Below, piece after piece: positions 1 through 7,793 of a stretch of 34,193 bases of DNA. Source of the stretch: Pseudomonadota bacterium (GTDB lineage Bacteria; Myxococcota_A; UBA796; UBA9615); contig JAAESI010000230.1 in assembly GCA_024229515.1 (NCBI GenBank), forward strand, positions 1 through 34,193, in the 5' to 3' direction. The notes beneath the pieces are model-generated. The model saw nothing but the letters and a program-made list of their open reading frames with translations, ran no database searches and was not told the DNA's origin. The translations under genes and the position numbers were made by a program. Position 1 is the stretch's first letter, and every line of letters starts with the position of its first letter.

Positions 1-2
1 CG

Positions 3-122
3 ATGCGTCCGCGGCTGCGCCGCCTCGTCGACTACATCACCGTCAACGCGGCCAGGGCCGCACCGAAGAAGGAGCGGCGACGAGGTCGCCTGTCCATGGG
101 ACTCGAGCCGGTCGGCGCCTAA
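3..122 (+). CDS. C-terminal fragment of an unknown protein (cut by window edge)
   Basis: An open frame runs from the left edge to a TAA at 120-122 and encodes about 39 residues, rich in Arg and Lys in the middle (KKERRRGRL). An ATG at 3-5 is in frame, but with no upstream sequence it cannot be told whether this is a start or an internal Met. The most likely reading is the basic tail of a longer plus-strand gene. It ends 21 bases before the end of the convergent MopE-repeat lipoprotein gene. No function can be assigned. Confidence 0.35.
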   Translation: MRPRLRRLVDYITVNAARAAPKKERRRGRLSMGLEPVGA

Positions 123-143
123 GTGATCACCTATGAGCCGGGC

Positions 144-2135
144 CTAGAAGACCGTGGTGTACAGCAGGTAGTTGCCCGACGTGTTCGAGGCGATGTTGTC
201 CGACTCGACCTCGATGTAGTACGTGCCCGAGGTCGCGAAGAACCAGGTGAAGTACGGGTCGGCGGCGCCCGGCGGCTCGTCCTTGTAGACCTCGTCGCCG
301 GAGCTGTCCCACAGCGTCAGCTGCGCTTCCAGGCCGGAGATGGCGTTGGCGTCGATGTCGAAGGTGACGAATTCACCCGAGAACACCGTGAAGACGAAGT
401 AGTCCGAGTCCAGCCAGCCGTCGACGTAGCCGCAGGCGGTGTCGCCGGCGGTGAGGCTGTCGGCCAGCCCGGTGGTGCCGTTGGGCTCCACCTCGGGGTC
501 GTCGCAGGTCTCGTAGCCGAAGATCCAGAGCTCGTAGTCGTGGTCAGAGCCGCCGGCGGAGATGGAGAAGGCCTCCACCTTGACGTAGTAGGTGCCTGCG
601 TCGGGGAGCAGGTTGTTCAGGTAGGGGTCGGTGCCGTCGGTGTCGTCGTTGAAGTCGATCTGGGTCGTGCCGTCGGACTCGTACAGCGTGAGGGTGGAGT
701 CCAGCGGGCCCACCGGGGTGTCGATGTCGATCGTCAGCTCGGTCCAGGCGTTGAGGGTCAGCTCGTACCAGTCCTCGTCGCCGCCCTGGCCGATCTCGCC
801 GCAGTTGAGCGAGTTCAAGTCGATGTCGTCGGCGAGGACGGTGGTGCCGTTGGGCTCGATCTCAGTGAAGTCGCACGTGGCGATGTTCTCGTCGATCTGG
901 CCGTCGCAGTCGTTGTCGACCGAGTCGGTGACCTCCGTGGCGGAGGGGTTGATCGCCGCGTCGCCATCGTCGCAGTCGCCGTCGGCCTCGGTGACGCCGT
1001 CGCCGTCGTCGTCGTAGCACTCGGTCTCCTCGTCCGTGGTGCCGTCGCAGTCCTCGTCGATGCCGTTGCAGATCTCGGTCGCGCCCGGGAACACGGTGGC
1101 GTCGGTGTCGTCGCAGTCGCCGTCGTTCACGGTGGCGCCGTCGCCGTCGCCGTCGCCGGAGCAGTCGATGTCCTCGTCCGCGACGGTGTCGCAGTCGTTG
1201 TCGAGGCCGTCGCAGATCTCCACCGCGCCCGCGAACGTGTCGGCGTTGGAGTCGTCGCAGTCGCCGTCGTCCTCGGACTGCCCGTCGCCGTCGTCGTCGT
1301 AGCAGTTGGTGCCTTCGTCGATGTCGCCGGAGCAGTTGTTGTCGAGGCCGTCGCAGGTCTCGGTGGCGCCCGGGTAGACGGTCGCCTCGCTGTCGTTGCA
1401 GTCGCCCTCGGCGGTGGTGAAGCCGTCGCCATCGCCGTCGCCGGAGCAGTCCACACCGTCGTCGATCTCGGTGTCGCAGTCGTTGTCCTGGCCGTCGCAG
1501 ACCTCGTCGGCGCCGGGGTAGGTGTCGGGGTTGGCGTCGTCGCAGTCGCCGCCCACCTCGTCGACGCCGTCGCCGTCGTCGTCGAAGCACTGGGTGCCCT
1601 CGTCGATCAGGTCGTCGCAGTCCTCGTCGACGCCGTCGCAGTGCTCGGTGGCGCCGGGGTTGATGGCCGGGTCGTTGTCGTCGCAGTCGACCGTCGGCAG
1701 GTAGCCGTCGCCGTCGTTGTCCTCGCTGCCCTCGCACACGTCACCCTCGTCGACCTGTCCGTTGCAGTCGTTGTCCTGGCCGTCGCACACCTCGTCCGCG
1801 CCCGGGTAGACAGTGGGGTTGCCGTCGTCGCAGTCGCCGTCGTCTTCGGTCTCGCCGTCGCCGTCGTCGTCGTAGCAGTCGGTCTCTTCGTCGATCGTGC
1901 CGTCGCAGTCCTCGTCCACGCCGTCGCACGTCTCCGTGGCGCCGGGGTAGACGTCCGCGTTCATGTCGTTGCAGTCCACGTCCGCGGGGAAGCCGTCGCC
2001 GTCGACGTCGTCGTCGTCGTCGTCGCCGGTGTCGTCGTCGTCGCCGGTGGCGTCGTCGTCGTCGGTGAAGCCGATGGTCTGGGGCTCACAGCCCATGAGC
2101 AGGAGCAAGAGGAGCGAAAGGAGGGTTGCGCGCAT
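144..2135 (-). CDS. MopE-repeat lipoprotein with two C-terminal PPC domains
   Basis: A 663-residue predicted lipoprotein. The N-terminus is a Leu-rich signal peptide ending in the lipobox LMGC, followed by a poly-Asp stretch (DDDDATGDDDD). Residues of about 45-430 hold eight copies of a repeat of the type CDGxDxDCDGxxDE, alternating with Asp-rich segments (DDDGDG) that resemble calcium loops. This is the putative metal-binding motif family named after the copper-binding protein MopE. The C-terminal third holds two beta-sandwich domains, each opening with EPNGTT and ending with a GTYY(V/I)(K/E)VE strand, typical of bacterial pre-peptidase C-terminal (PPC) domains. The ATG is the first in frame with the signal peptide; no Shine-Dalgarno is seen. 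It is divergent from the next plus-strand gene. It is probably a surface-displayed, metal-stabilised protein; the ligand is unknown. Confidence 0.9.
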   Translation of the reverse strand: MRATLLSLLLLLLMGCEPQTIGFTDDDDATGDDDDTGDDDDDDVDGDGFPADVDCNDMNADVYPGATETCDGVDEDCDGTIDEETDCYDDDGDGETEDDGDCDDGNPTVYPGADEVCDGQDNDCNGQVDEGDVCEGSEDNDGDGYLPTVDCDDNDPAINPGATEHCDGVDEDCDDLIDEGTQCFDDDGDGVDEVGGDCDDANPDTYPGADEVCDGQDNDCDTEIDDGVDCSGDGDGDGFTTAEGDCNDSEATVYPGATETCDGLDNNCSGDIDEGTNCYDDDGDGQSEDDGDCDDSNADTFAGAVEICDGLDNDCDTVADEDIDCSGDGDGDGATVNDGDCDDTDATVFPGATEICNGIDEDCDGTTDEETECYDDDGDGVTEADGDCDDGDAAINPSATEVTDSVDNDCDGQIDENIATCDFTEIEPNGTTVLADDIDLNSLNCGEIGQGGDEDWYELTLNAWTELTIDIDTPVGPLDSTLTLYESDGTTQIDFNDDTDGTDPYLNNLLPDAGTYYVKVEAFSISAGGSDHDYELWIFGYETCDDPEVEPNGTTGLADSLTAGDTACGYVDGWLDSDYFVFTVFSGEFVTFDIDANAISGLEAQLTLWDSSGDEVYKDEPPGAADPYFTWFFATSGTYYIEVESDNIASNTSGNYLLYTTVF
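879..2025 (-). repeat. Eight MopE-type Cys/Asp repeats inside the lipoprotein gene
   Basis: At protein level the unit is about 45 residues: an Asp-rich loop with DCDD or DCND, then YPGA or a close variant, then CDGxDxDC(D/N)Gx(V/I)DE. The last unit has lost its first Cys (DSVDNDCDGQIDE). On the plus strand this appears as long runs of gtcgtcgtc-like sequence, which makes the region prone to recombination and to assembly collapse. Confidence 0.8.
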
Positions 2136-2247
2136 GGAAGGCCGACTAGCAGGCGGAGCGGTTCGCGCGGAAGGGTCTTCATCGACCCGTAGGGGACTCT
2201 CAACATCGCCTCGACATCACACCGCGTACGCAACAAGATCGGCCCCG

Positions 2248-3602
2248 ATGCGGCGCGTCCTCTTCTTTCTGCTCTTGCTCCTGCTGCCTGCGACGGCGGC
2301 GCACGCGGTGACCGCGAACCTGTGTGTGCGCAACGACGGGGAGGGGACCTTCGATCCCGGGGACCTGGATCTGTTCGCGGACTCGGACTGGAACGCGGGC
2401 GACCGCACCGGCAGCGGGCCGAGTTCGTCGCTGGCGCCGGGCGCCGGGACCTGCATCTCGCTGACCGGCCTGTACCAGTGGAACGGGTACCAGTATCAAT
2501 ACGTGTTCGAGATCGAGTTCATGGACTCGCTGGGCCTGTCGTACTTCCACAGCCCCGCGAACCTCCAATTCACGAGCAGCTCCACCGCCTACGTCAGCGA
2601 GCTCGGGATCACCTCGTTCGCGCCCTCGACCTCCGACTACATCTCGATCGCCAACGAGGTTCCGCCGGCGTTCGGCAGCATCAACGCGTACGGGAACTGG
2701 CCCAACGACGCGACCGAGTGCTGGTCTACTGGTCGGGCCTGACCTCGGCGCAGGCGCAGGACAGGAACGCGACCTCGCTGGTGCGTTCGACGTCGCCGAG
2801 CGGGCCCTGGACCGAGGTCTGCTTCACGATGTCGTGGGGCTTCTCCTCGACCGCCGACGGGAGCCTCACCCCGGGCACGACCTACTACTACCGGGTCGAC
2901 ACGATCGACGACTACGGCGCCGAGACCGAGGGCCCGACCACGTCCTGCACCACCGCCGCGGCGCCCCCCGCGGACGCCGACGGTGACGGCTCGGACGAGA
3001 CCGTCGACTGCAACGACAACGACAACACCATCTACCCGGGCGCGCCCGAGCTGTGCGACGGCGAGGACAACGACTGCAACGGCTCGGTCGACGAGGTCGC
3101 GGACGTCGACGGGGACGGGTTCGACGCCTGCTCCGACTGCGACGACGACGACGTGGACAACTTCCCCGGCAACACGGAGGTCTGCGACTCGTTCGACAAC
3201 GACTGCAACGACCTGAGCGACGACGTGGAGGATGCGGACGGGGACGGGTTCGACGCCTGCTCCGACTGCGACGACGACGACGCCGACAACTACCCCAGCA
3301 ACCCCGAGGTCTGCGACGGGCAGGACAACGACTGCGACGAGACCGTCGATGAGGACGATGTCTGCGGCGATGACGACGACGCCACGGACGACGACGACGC
3401 AACGGACGATGACGACGCCACCACCGACGATGACGACGCCACCACCGACGATGACGACGCCGCGGACGACGACGATGCCGCGGGCGATGACGACGACGAG
3501 TCAGGCGGCGGATGCGCCTTCGGCGGTAGCCCTTCGGGCGGCTCCGGGATGCTGCTCCTCCTGGCCGTCGGGGCCGCGCTGAACCTGCGACGACGGCGTT
3601 GA
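2248..3602 (+). CDS. Secreted MopE-repeat protein with MYXO-CTERM-like tail (frameshifted)
   Basis: One gene split over two frames. 2248-2742 encodes a signal peptide (RRVLFFLLLLLLPATAAHA) and a beta-rich domain. The continuation lies in the -1 frame from about 2715 to 3602. It begins as a fibronectin type III-like strand (VLVYWSG), then has MopE-type repeats (CDGEDNDCNGSVDE, CDGQDNDCDETVDE), a poly-Asp linker (DDDDAT units) and a C-terminus of GGGC, a hydrophobic segment and RRRR, like the MYXO-CTERM signal used for sorting and anchoring. Adding one C to the cc at 2714-2715 gives an uninterrupted 451-residue protein (join DATRVLVYW). Whether the lesion is real or a sequence error cannot be told here. 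If real, the first fragment would be secreted without its anchor. Confidence 0.8.
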
Positions 3603-3623
3603 TCTTCTGCTAGATCCTCGTCC

Positions 3624-5246
3624 ATGCGCCGTGCCCTCTTCGCCCTCCTCCCGCTGCCCCTCCTGAGCCTCGCCGTCTGCACCCCGACCGGGGACGACGA
3701 CGACGAGAGCCCGGCCCCTCCGACGCTGTGCGAGACGCTGGAACTCCCCGAGCGCGCGTGGAACGCCGACGGCCCCTACGGCCTGCTCCGCCGCGAGCTC
3801 ATCGAGGACTTCACCATCGAGCTGCTGGAGGAGGACGACTGGGTCATGTCCGAGCGCTGGAGCGGCTGCGAGAGCTACGTCTTCGTGCCCGACTCGCTGA
3901 ACGTGCACCAGACCGACCCCACCTCGCTGTGGGAGCAGGGGATCGCCGATCTCGTCGCCCGCTCGCCCCGCAACGCGCACTACTTCTTCGTCAGCACCGA
4001 GTTCAACTCCGAGCCCGCCGAAGCGGCTGCTGAGGCGATGCGCTCCCGCATCGACAACGACCTCGAAGACCTCGACGGCGACGACGCCGCGTGGTGGGCC
4101 GAGCGGCTCCACGTCGTGCGGCGCCGCGCCCGGTCGCTGGGCAACAACGTCGAGGAGATCCTCCTGACCATCGGCCGGGGCGGGTTCGCCATCGACCGCT
4201 TCCAGCAGGTCCGCGGGATCGGCAGCTTCGCCGACGTTGTCCTCTACATCGGGGGCGACGGCTGGCCCTGGGAGTCCAACCTCGGCTACGCCGCCCACGA
4301 GGTGAACTACTTCAACTTCGAGTCCAACCGCCAGGAGGTGCTGGACGCCCAGGACGCCGCCGGTGAGGTGACCGAGATCGAGGTCTGGAACGACGTCATC
4401 CTGTCGGAGTTCGAGGACACCGAGGTGACCTTCCCCGCCGCCGCCACCATGGCCACGTTCGACCGCATGGAGTTCGCGGTGGACGCCTTCTGCCCCGACA
4501 GCGGCGCGGCGGAGCAGGGCAACTGCGGCGCGTGGGACTACCTCGGCCATGTCTGGCTCTACGACGACGCCACCGAGTCCTGGCTGGAGATGTCCCGCTT
4601 CATCACGCCGTACCACCGCGAGGCGACCTACATCCTGGACGCGACCCACGCCCTGCCGTGGTTGGCCGAGGGCGGCACCCGCACCATCCGCTACAGCTTC
4701 GCCCCTAGCTGGAACGTGCAGCCGACGTGGACGAAGTTCACCGTCCGCCTCCGCGACAGCGGGGAGCCGACCCCCACCCAGGCCGACTTCCTGTTCGGCG
4801 GCGGCGGCTTCGGCTCGACCTACAACGACGGGCGGGAGCCGGTGACGGTGACCGTTCCGGCGGACGCCACACGCGTGGAGCTGCAGGCGATCATCACCGG
4901 CCACGGCGCCGACTACGGCCAGTGCGCCGAGTTCTGCAACCACCAGCACGAGTTCACGGTCGACGGCGAGGTCTACTTCCACGAGCACCTCGATCCGGGC
5001 GACCAGGAGGCCTGCAGCAACAGCACCTTGGCCACCGGCACGGTGCCGAACCAGTCCGGCACGTGGTGGTTCGGGCGGGGCGGGTGGTGCCCGGGACGGC
5101 GCGTGGATCCGGTGGTGTTCGACGTCACGGCGCACGCCAAGGACGGCAGCGTGACCGTCGATTACCGCGGGCTCAACAACAACAACACCCCCGTGGACGG
5201 CTCCGGGAACATCGAGATGCGCAGCTGGCTCGTCGTCTACGAGTAA
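3624..5246 (+). CDS. PNGase F-like lipoprotein (putative peptide-N-glycosidase)
   Basis: A 540-residue predicted lipoprotein: signal peptide with lipobox LAVC (Cys19), then a short acidic tether (GDDDDE). The C-terminal half resembles peptide-N-glycosidase F, which cleaves the amide bond between Asn and the first GlcNAc of N-glycans. Visible landmarks are CGAWDY at 301-306, GHGADYGQCAEFCNHQHEF at 426-444 and GRGGWCPG at 484-491, in the order expected for the two jelly-roll domains of that family. The N-terminal 240 residues are not recognised and make it longer than the classical enzyme. TAGATC lies 7 nt before the ATG and no Shine-Dalgarno is visible. The next lipoprotein starts 39 bases downstream. 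The family call is fairly secure; catalytic activity is inferred, since I could not align the active-site acids. Confidence 0.75.
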   Translation: MRRALFALLPLPLLSLAVCTPTGDDDDESPAPPTLCETLELPERAWNADGPYGLLRRELIEDFTIELLEEDDWVMSERWSGCESYVFVPDSLNVHQTDPTSLWEQGIADLVARSPRNAHYFFVSTEFNSEPAEAAAEAMRSRIDNDLEDLDGDDAAWWAERLHVVRRRARSLGNNVEEILLTIGRGGFAIDRFQQVRGIGSFADVVLYIGGDGWPWESNLGYAAHEVNYFNFESNRQEVLDAQDAAGEVTEIEVWNDVILSEFEDTEVTFPAAATMATFDRMEFAVDAFCPDSGAAEQGNCGAWDYLGHVWLYDDATESWLEMSRFITPYHREATYILDATHALPWLAEGGTRTIRYSFAPSWNVQPTWTKFTVRLRDSGEPTPTQADFLFGGGGFGSTYNDGREPVTVTVPADATRVELQAIITGHGADYGQCAEFCNHQHEFTVDGEVYFHEHLDPGDQEACSNSTLATGTVPNQSGTWWFGRGGWCPGRRVDPVVFDVTAHAKDGSVTVDYRGLNNNNTPVDGSGNIEMRSWLVVYE

Positions 5247-5250
5247 GGTC

Positions 5251-5279
5251 TTGGCGAACGTAGTGACTCCTACTAGAGT
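5251..5279 (+). promoter_or_regulatory. Putative promoter of a leaderless lipoprotein mRNA
   Basis: TTGGCG (5251-5256), 17 nt spacer, TAGAGT (5274-5279), then only 6 nt to the ATG at 5286. A transcript starting 6-7 nt after the -10 box would begin at or next to the start codon. No Shine-Dalgarno lies in the gap. Confidence 0.45.
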
Positions 5280-5285
5280 CACCCC

Positions 5286-5918
5286 ATGGCACGGCCCCTC
5301 GCTCTGATCCTGGCCGCCCTGGTTCTGGGCGGCTGCTCCGACTACGCGCTGCACGCCGGGTTCGAATCGAACCCGCCGGTGCTCGATCTGGACGACGAGG
5401 AGGCCGACGAGCCGACTCCCGACCCGGTGGACGACGACGAGCCCGAGGCCGTCACCTGCGAGGACATCGGGACGGTGGCGCTGGACTGGTACGCCAACGA
5501 GCCGTTCGCTGCGATGGACGACCCGAGCGATGGCGCCGGGATCCCGTTCCACGCCCCTGCCTTCGACGCGGTCGGCTTCGCCGGCATCGACCTGCCCGAC
5601 ACCGCCACCCCCGCGGGATTCGACCGCGCCTACCTGGGCGAGTTCGAGCTGACCGATCTGCCCCCGTCGCTGTGGGTCACGGTGCAGTCCGACGACGGCC
5701 TGTGGCTCTGGATCAACGGCGAGTTCTTCGGCCACTGGGGCGGTGAGTGGCAGCAGGAAGGGTGCGTCAACGACGAGGCCAACTGCGGCGAATACGTGTT
5801 GGTGGAGCCGGTGGACATCGCCCCGCTGCTGGTCGAAGGTTGGAACGTCGTCGCTGCCCGCGTCAGCAACCCCTTCATGAACACCTGGTTCGACGTCGCC
5901 ACGGAGTGCATCGACTGA
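5286..5918 (+). CDS. Small lipoprotein with PA14/lectin-like fold signature
   Basis: A 210-residue predicted lipoprotein: short signal peptide with lipobox LGGC, an acidic Pro-rich linker (DDEEADEPTPDPVDDDEPE), then a compact beta-rich domain with four further Cys. The segment VQSDDGLWLWINGEFFGHW resembles the SDDG-x-x-L(W)-x-NG element of PA14-like and other carbohydrate-binding beta-sandwiches, and the closing segment LLVEGWNVVAARVSN fits the last strands of such folds. It follows the PNGase F-like gene by 39 bases and overlaps the TrmB-like gene. A sugar-binding partner for the deglycosylase is an inference from neighbourhood and fold resemblance only. It could equally be a structural surface protein. 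Confidence 0.7.
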   Translation: MARPLALILAALVLGGCSDYALHAGFESNPPVLDLDDEEADEPTPDPVDDDEPEAVTCEDIGTVALDWYANEPFAAMDDPSDGAGIPFHAPAFDAVGFAGIDLPDTATPAGFDRAYLGEFELTDLPPSLWVTVQSDDGLWLWINGEFFGHWGGEWQQEGCVNDEANCGEYVLVEPVDIAPLLVEGWNVVAARVSNPFMNTWFDVATECID

Positions 5919-6712
5919 CTACGCACCAACAGATCGTCGCCCTCTTCGCCGACGCCGGCCTCACCCGCAACGAAGCGCTCGCCTACCTCGCCCTCCTGGA
6001 ATCCCCGGAGGAGGAGGGGCTGACCGGCTACGAGGTCGCGGCCCGCTCGGGCATCCCCCGCAGCGCCGTGTATGCGGTGATGCGCAAGCTGGAGACGGCG
6101 CGCGCCTGCTTCAGCACCGGGGAGAGCCCCGCCCGGTACCGAGCCACGGCGCCCGCGACCCTCGTAGGGGACATGCGGGACCACGCGGTGGGGCAGCTGG
6201 ACAAGCTCGCCTCGGAGCTGGACCGGTTCCCCAAGCGGTCGTTCCCGGAGCCGATCTGGACCTACGCCAGCTACGACGACGTGATCGCGCGCACCGACGC
6301 GATGATCCGCCGGGCGGAGCGCTCGGTGTACCTGTCGCTGTGGGCCCGGGAGGCGGCGGCGCTCGCGCCCGCGTTGGCCGAAGTGGCCGACCGCAAGCTG
6401 CACCGGGTGGTGTTCAGCACCGATCGCCTGGGGACCCCTCCGCCGGGCTTCTCGGTCTGGTCGGACGAGCTCACCTCCGACGCCGAGAAGGCGACCTGGT
6501 CGCACAAGATCCTCGCCATCGTCGACCGCCGCGAGGCCGTCATCGGCGGCGCCGAACCGGACGCGGACAACCACGCGGTGCACACCCGCAACCCGTCCCT
6601 GGTGGACGTGGCGACGAACCACGTCATCCTCGACATCACGCTCCTGGCCCAGCGCACGGGCCGTGATTGCAGCGACGACGTCAGCCCGATGATGAGGCCG
6701 CACCTGCTGTAG
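5906..6712 (+). CDS. TrmB-family transcriptional regulator
   Basis: About 268 residues. The N-terminus (LTRNEALAYLALLE, then TGYEVAARSGIPRSAVYAV) is a winged helix-turn-helix of the TrmB type, and PARYRAT marks the usual wing and exit from the DNA-binding domain. The remainder (YDDVIARTDAMIRRAERSVYLSLWA to the end) matches the phospholipase D-like regulatory part of TrmB proteins, which in archaea bind sugars. GTG 5906 is the conservative start and overlaps the preceding gene by 13 bases. An attractive alternative is CTG 5915, giving a CTGA overlap with the preceding stop and a GGAG (5903-5906) 8 nt upstream. Overlap with the lipoprotein gene suggests coupled translation, so it may regulate this surface-sugar locus in response to a carbohydrate; that link is inference. 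Confidence 0.8.
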   Translation: MHRLTTHQQIVALFADAGLTRNEALAYLALLESPEEEGLTGYEVAARSGIPRSAVYAVMRKLETARACFSTGESPARYRATAPATLVGDMRDHAVGQLDKLASELDRFPKRSFPEPIWTYASYDDVIARTDAMIRRAERSVYLSLWAREAAALAPALAEVADRKLHRVVFSTDRLGTPPPGFSVWSDELTSDAEKATWSHKILAIVDRREAVIGGAEPDADNHAVHTRNPSLVDVATNHVILDITLLAQRTGRDCSDDVSPMMRPHLL

Positions 6713-6813
6713 CGGACGGACTCACGCCAAGGAGCCAAGGGGCCAAGAGGGTTTCGTTGACGGGGGACTGCGGTGCGCCCGGGAGGAACTCGATCTCGCG
6801 CAGAGGACGCGGA

Positions 6814-6842
6814 CGGACGAGCCCACGGGGACTACTCGTCCG
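6814..6842. repeat. Inverted repeat in the TrmB/lipoprotein gap
   Basis: CGGACGAG (6814-6821) and CTCGTCCG (6835-6842) form a perfect 8-bp stem with a 13-nt loop, 100 bases after the TrmB-like stop. There is no T-tract, so it may be a factor-independent hairpin of weak strength or an operator. The rest of the 190-base gap (6713-6902) shows nothing else I can name. Confidence 0.45.
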
Positions 6843-6902
6843 GCGGGCCGCGGCAGGGTGACGCCGGATCAAGCTGACGGCAACTGCGCCGATGAAGAGA
6901 TC

Positions 6903-7301
6903 GTGGCCGCTGTCCGCCTGCTTCTGCTTCTGCTTCTGCTTCTCGCGCTCCTGGGCACCGTCGGCTGTGCGAGCAACCAGGTGGCCCTCGACTGCGACGA
7001 CGCGACCGCCGCCCCGGGCGAGGTCATCGCCGTCACCGCCACTCACGCCCGCGCGCTCACTCCCGGAGCGTCCAAGCCTGCCTTCGTCATCCGCCCCATC
7101 TCCGGTGCCGCCGGCCGGTGGACGATGGCCGAGGCCGAGGCTTCCCCGGGTCCCTGGGCCCGCACCGAGTACCGCGGTCAGTTCGCCGCCTCGAGCCCCG
7201 GCCGGTTCCGGCTGGAGGCGCTGATGGGCGCCCGCACCGCCGCCTCCTGCGAGGTCACCGTCCACGCTCCCCGGCTTGCACTGGTCGGTCTTCCGCAGTA
7301 G
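6903..7301 (+). CDS. Small lipoprotein of unknown function
   Basis: 132 residues: a short signal peptide with a nine-Leu core and lipobox TVGC, then a roughly 110-residue beta-rich domain with two further Cys (ALDCDDA near the start, ASCEVTVHA near the end) that could form a disulfide. The segment from VIAVTATHARALTPG to FRLEALMGARTAASCEVTV looks like a single immunoglobulin-like sandwich. GTG 6903 is chosen because it places the signal peptide correctly and has a purine-rich GAAGAGA just upstream; a GTG at 6858 is also in frame. The Leu core is encoded by a hexanucleotide tandem repeat. The next gene begins 11 bases downstream, so the two are probably co-transcribed. No family is recognised. 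Confidence 0.65.
   Translation: MAAVRLLLLLLLLLALLGTVGCASNQVALDCDDATAAPGEVIAVTATHARALTPGASKPAFVIRPISGAAGRWTMAEAEASPGPWARTEYRGQFAASSPGRFRLEALMGARTAASCEVTVHAPRLALVGLPQ
6918..6941 (+). repeat. Four tandem copies of CTGCTT in a signal peptide
   Basis: Four exact copies of CTGCTT encode the Leu core of the lipoprotein signal peptide. Gain or loss of a unit changes the core by two Leu and keeps the frame. Confidence 0.8.
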
Positions 7302-7312
7302 GGAAGGTCGCC

Positions 7313-7750
7313 ATGAGCGACGCCAAGAACGCTGCCCGCCTGAGCCGCTGGACCGAACGCGGCACCTCCATCGAGGCGAACGTCACCGTCAAGAAGCGCG
7401 AAGAGACCGGCACCGCGACCGTATACGTCGCCGAGCTCGACGGCGGCGCGCGCTTCAAGCGGGCCGCGAAGATCGGGCTGATCTGCTGGGGCCTCGCCGT
7501 CTTGTCGATCCCGATCGTCGTCTTCCACTTCGTGCTCGTGCCGATGTTCCTGCTCGCCGGCCCGGTGCTCTTCTTCATGCGCTACGGCCAGGAGCAGGTG
7601 ATCCTCGGCTCGCTGGTGGACTGCCCCGTCTGCAGCCACACCAACCGGGTCAAGGAGCAGGCCGAGGCGTGGCCCATCACGCACCACTGCGACAACAACA
7701 AGTGCCGGGAGACCATGTTCCTGGCCCGCCCCGGGGACGAGCCCGCCTGA
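7313..7750 (+). CDS. Membrane protein with C-terminal zinc ribbon
   Basis: 145 residues. The N-terminal 55 residues are charged and soluble (RLSRWTERGT and onward). A membrane stretch of about 45 residues follows, probably two helices (IGLICWGLAVLSIPIVVF, then VLVPMFLLAGPVLFFM). The C-terminal tail holds CPVC and, about 25 residues later, HCDNNKC, four Cys arranged as a zinc ribbon on the same side as the N-terminus. The ATG has GGGAAGG 6-7 nt upstream as Shine-Dalgarno. It lies 11 bases after the lipoprotein gene and 43 before the next. The role is unknown; the layout suggests a membrane-bound zinc-binding adaptor. Confidence 0.7.
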   Translation: MSDAKNAARLSRWTERGTSIEANVTVKKREETGTATVYVAELDGGARFKRAAKIGLICWGLAVLSIPIVVFHFVLVPMFLLAGPVLFFMRYGQEQVILGSLVDCPVCSHTNRVKEQAEAWPITHHCDNNKCRETMFLARPGDEPA

Positions 7751-7793
7751 CGGCGAACCGCCCGCCGCCGCCCGTACCTGGGCCGGAGGTGCC

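Noticed and set aside
879..2025. Regularly spaced repeats that might suggest a CRISPR array
   Set aside because: The repetition is coding (MopE-type units), units vary in sequence and there are no unique spacers.
123..2192. Long plus-strand open frame (689 codons) opposite the MopE-repeat gene
   Set aside because: Val/Ala/Gly-rich composition mirrors Asp codons of the real gene in antisense; no signal peptide, domain or promoter. An effect of high GC and repeated Asp codons.
3501..5735. Minus-strand open frame of 744 codons over the PNGase F-like gene
   Set aside because: It crosses three real plus-strand genes and has no recognisable domain; composition is typical of a GC-rich shadow frame.
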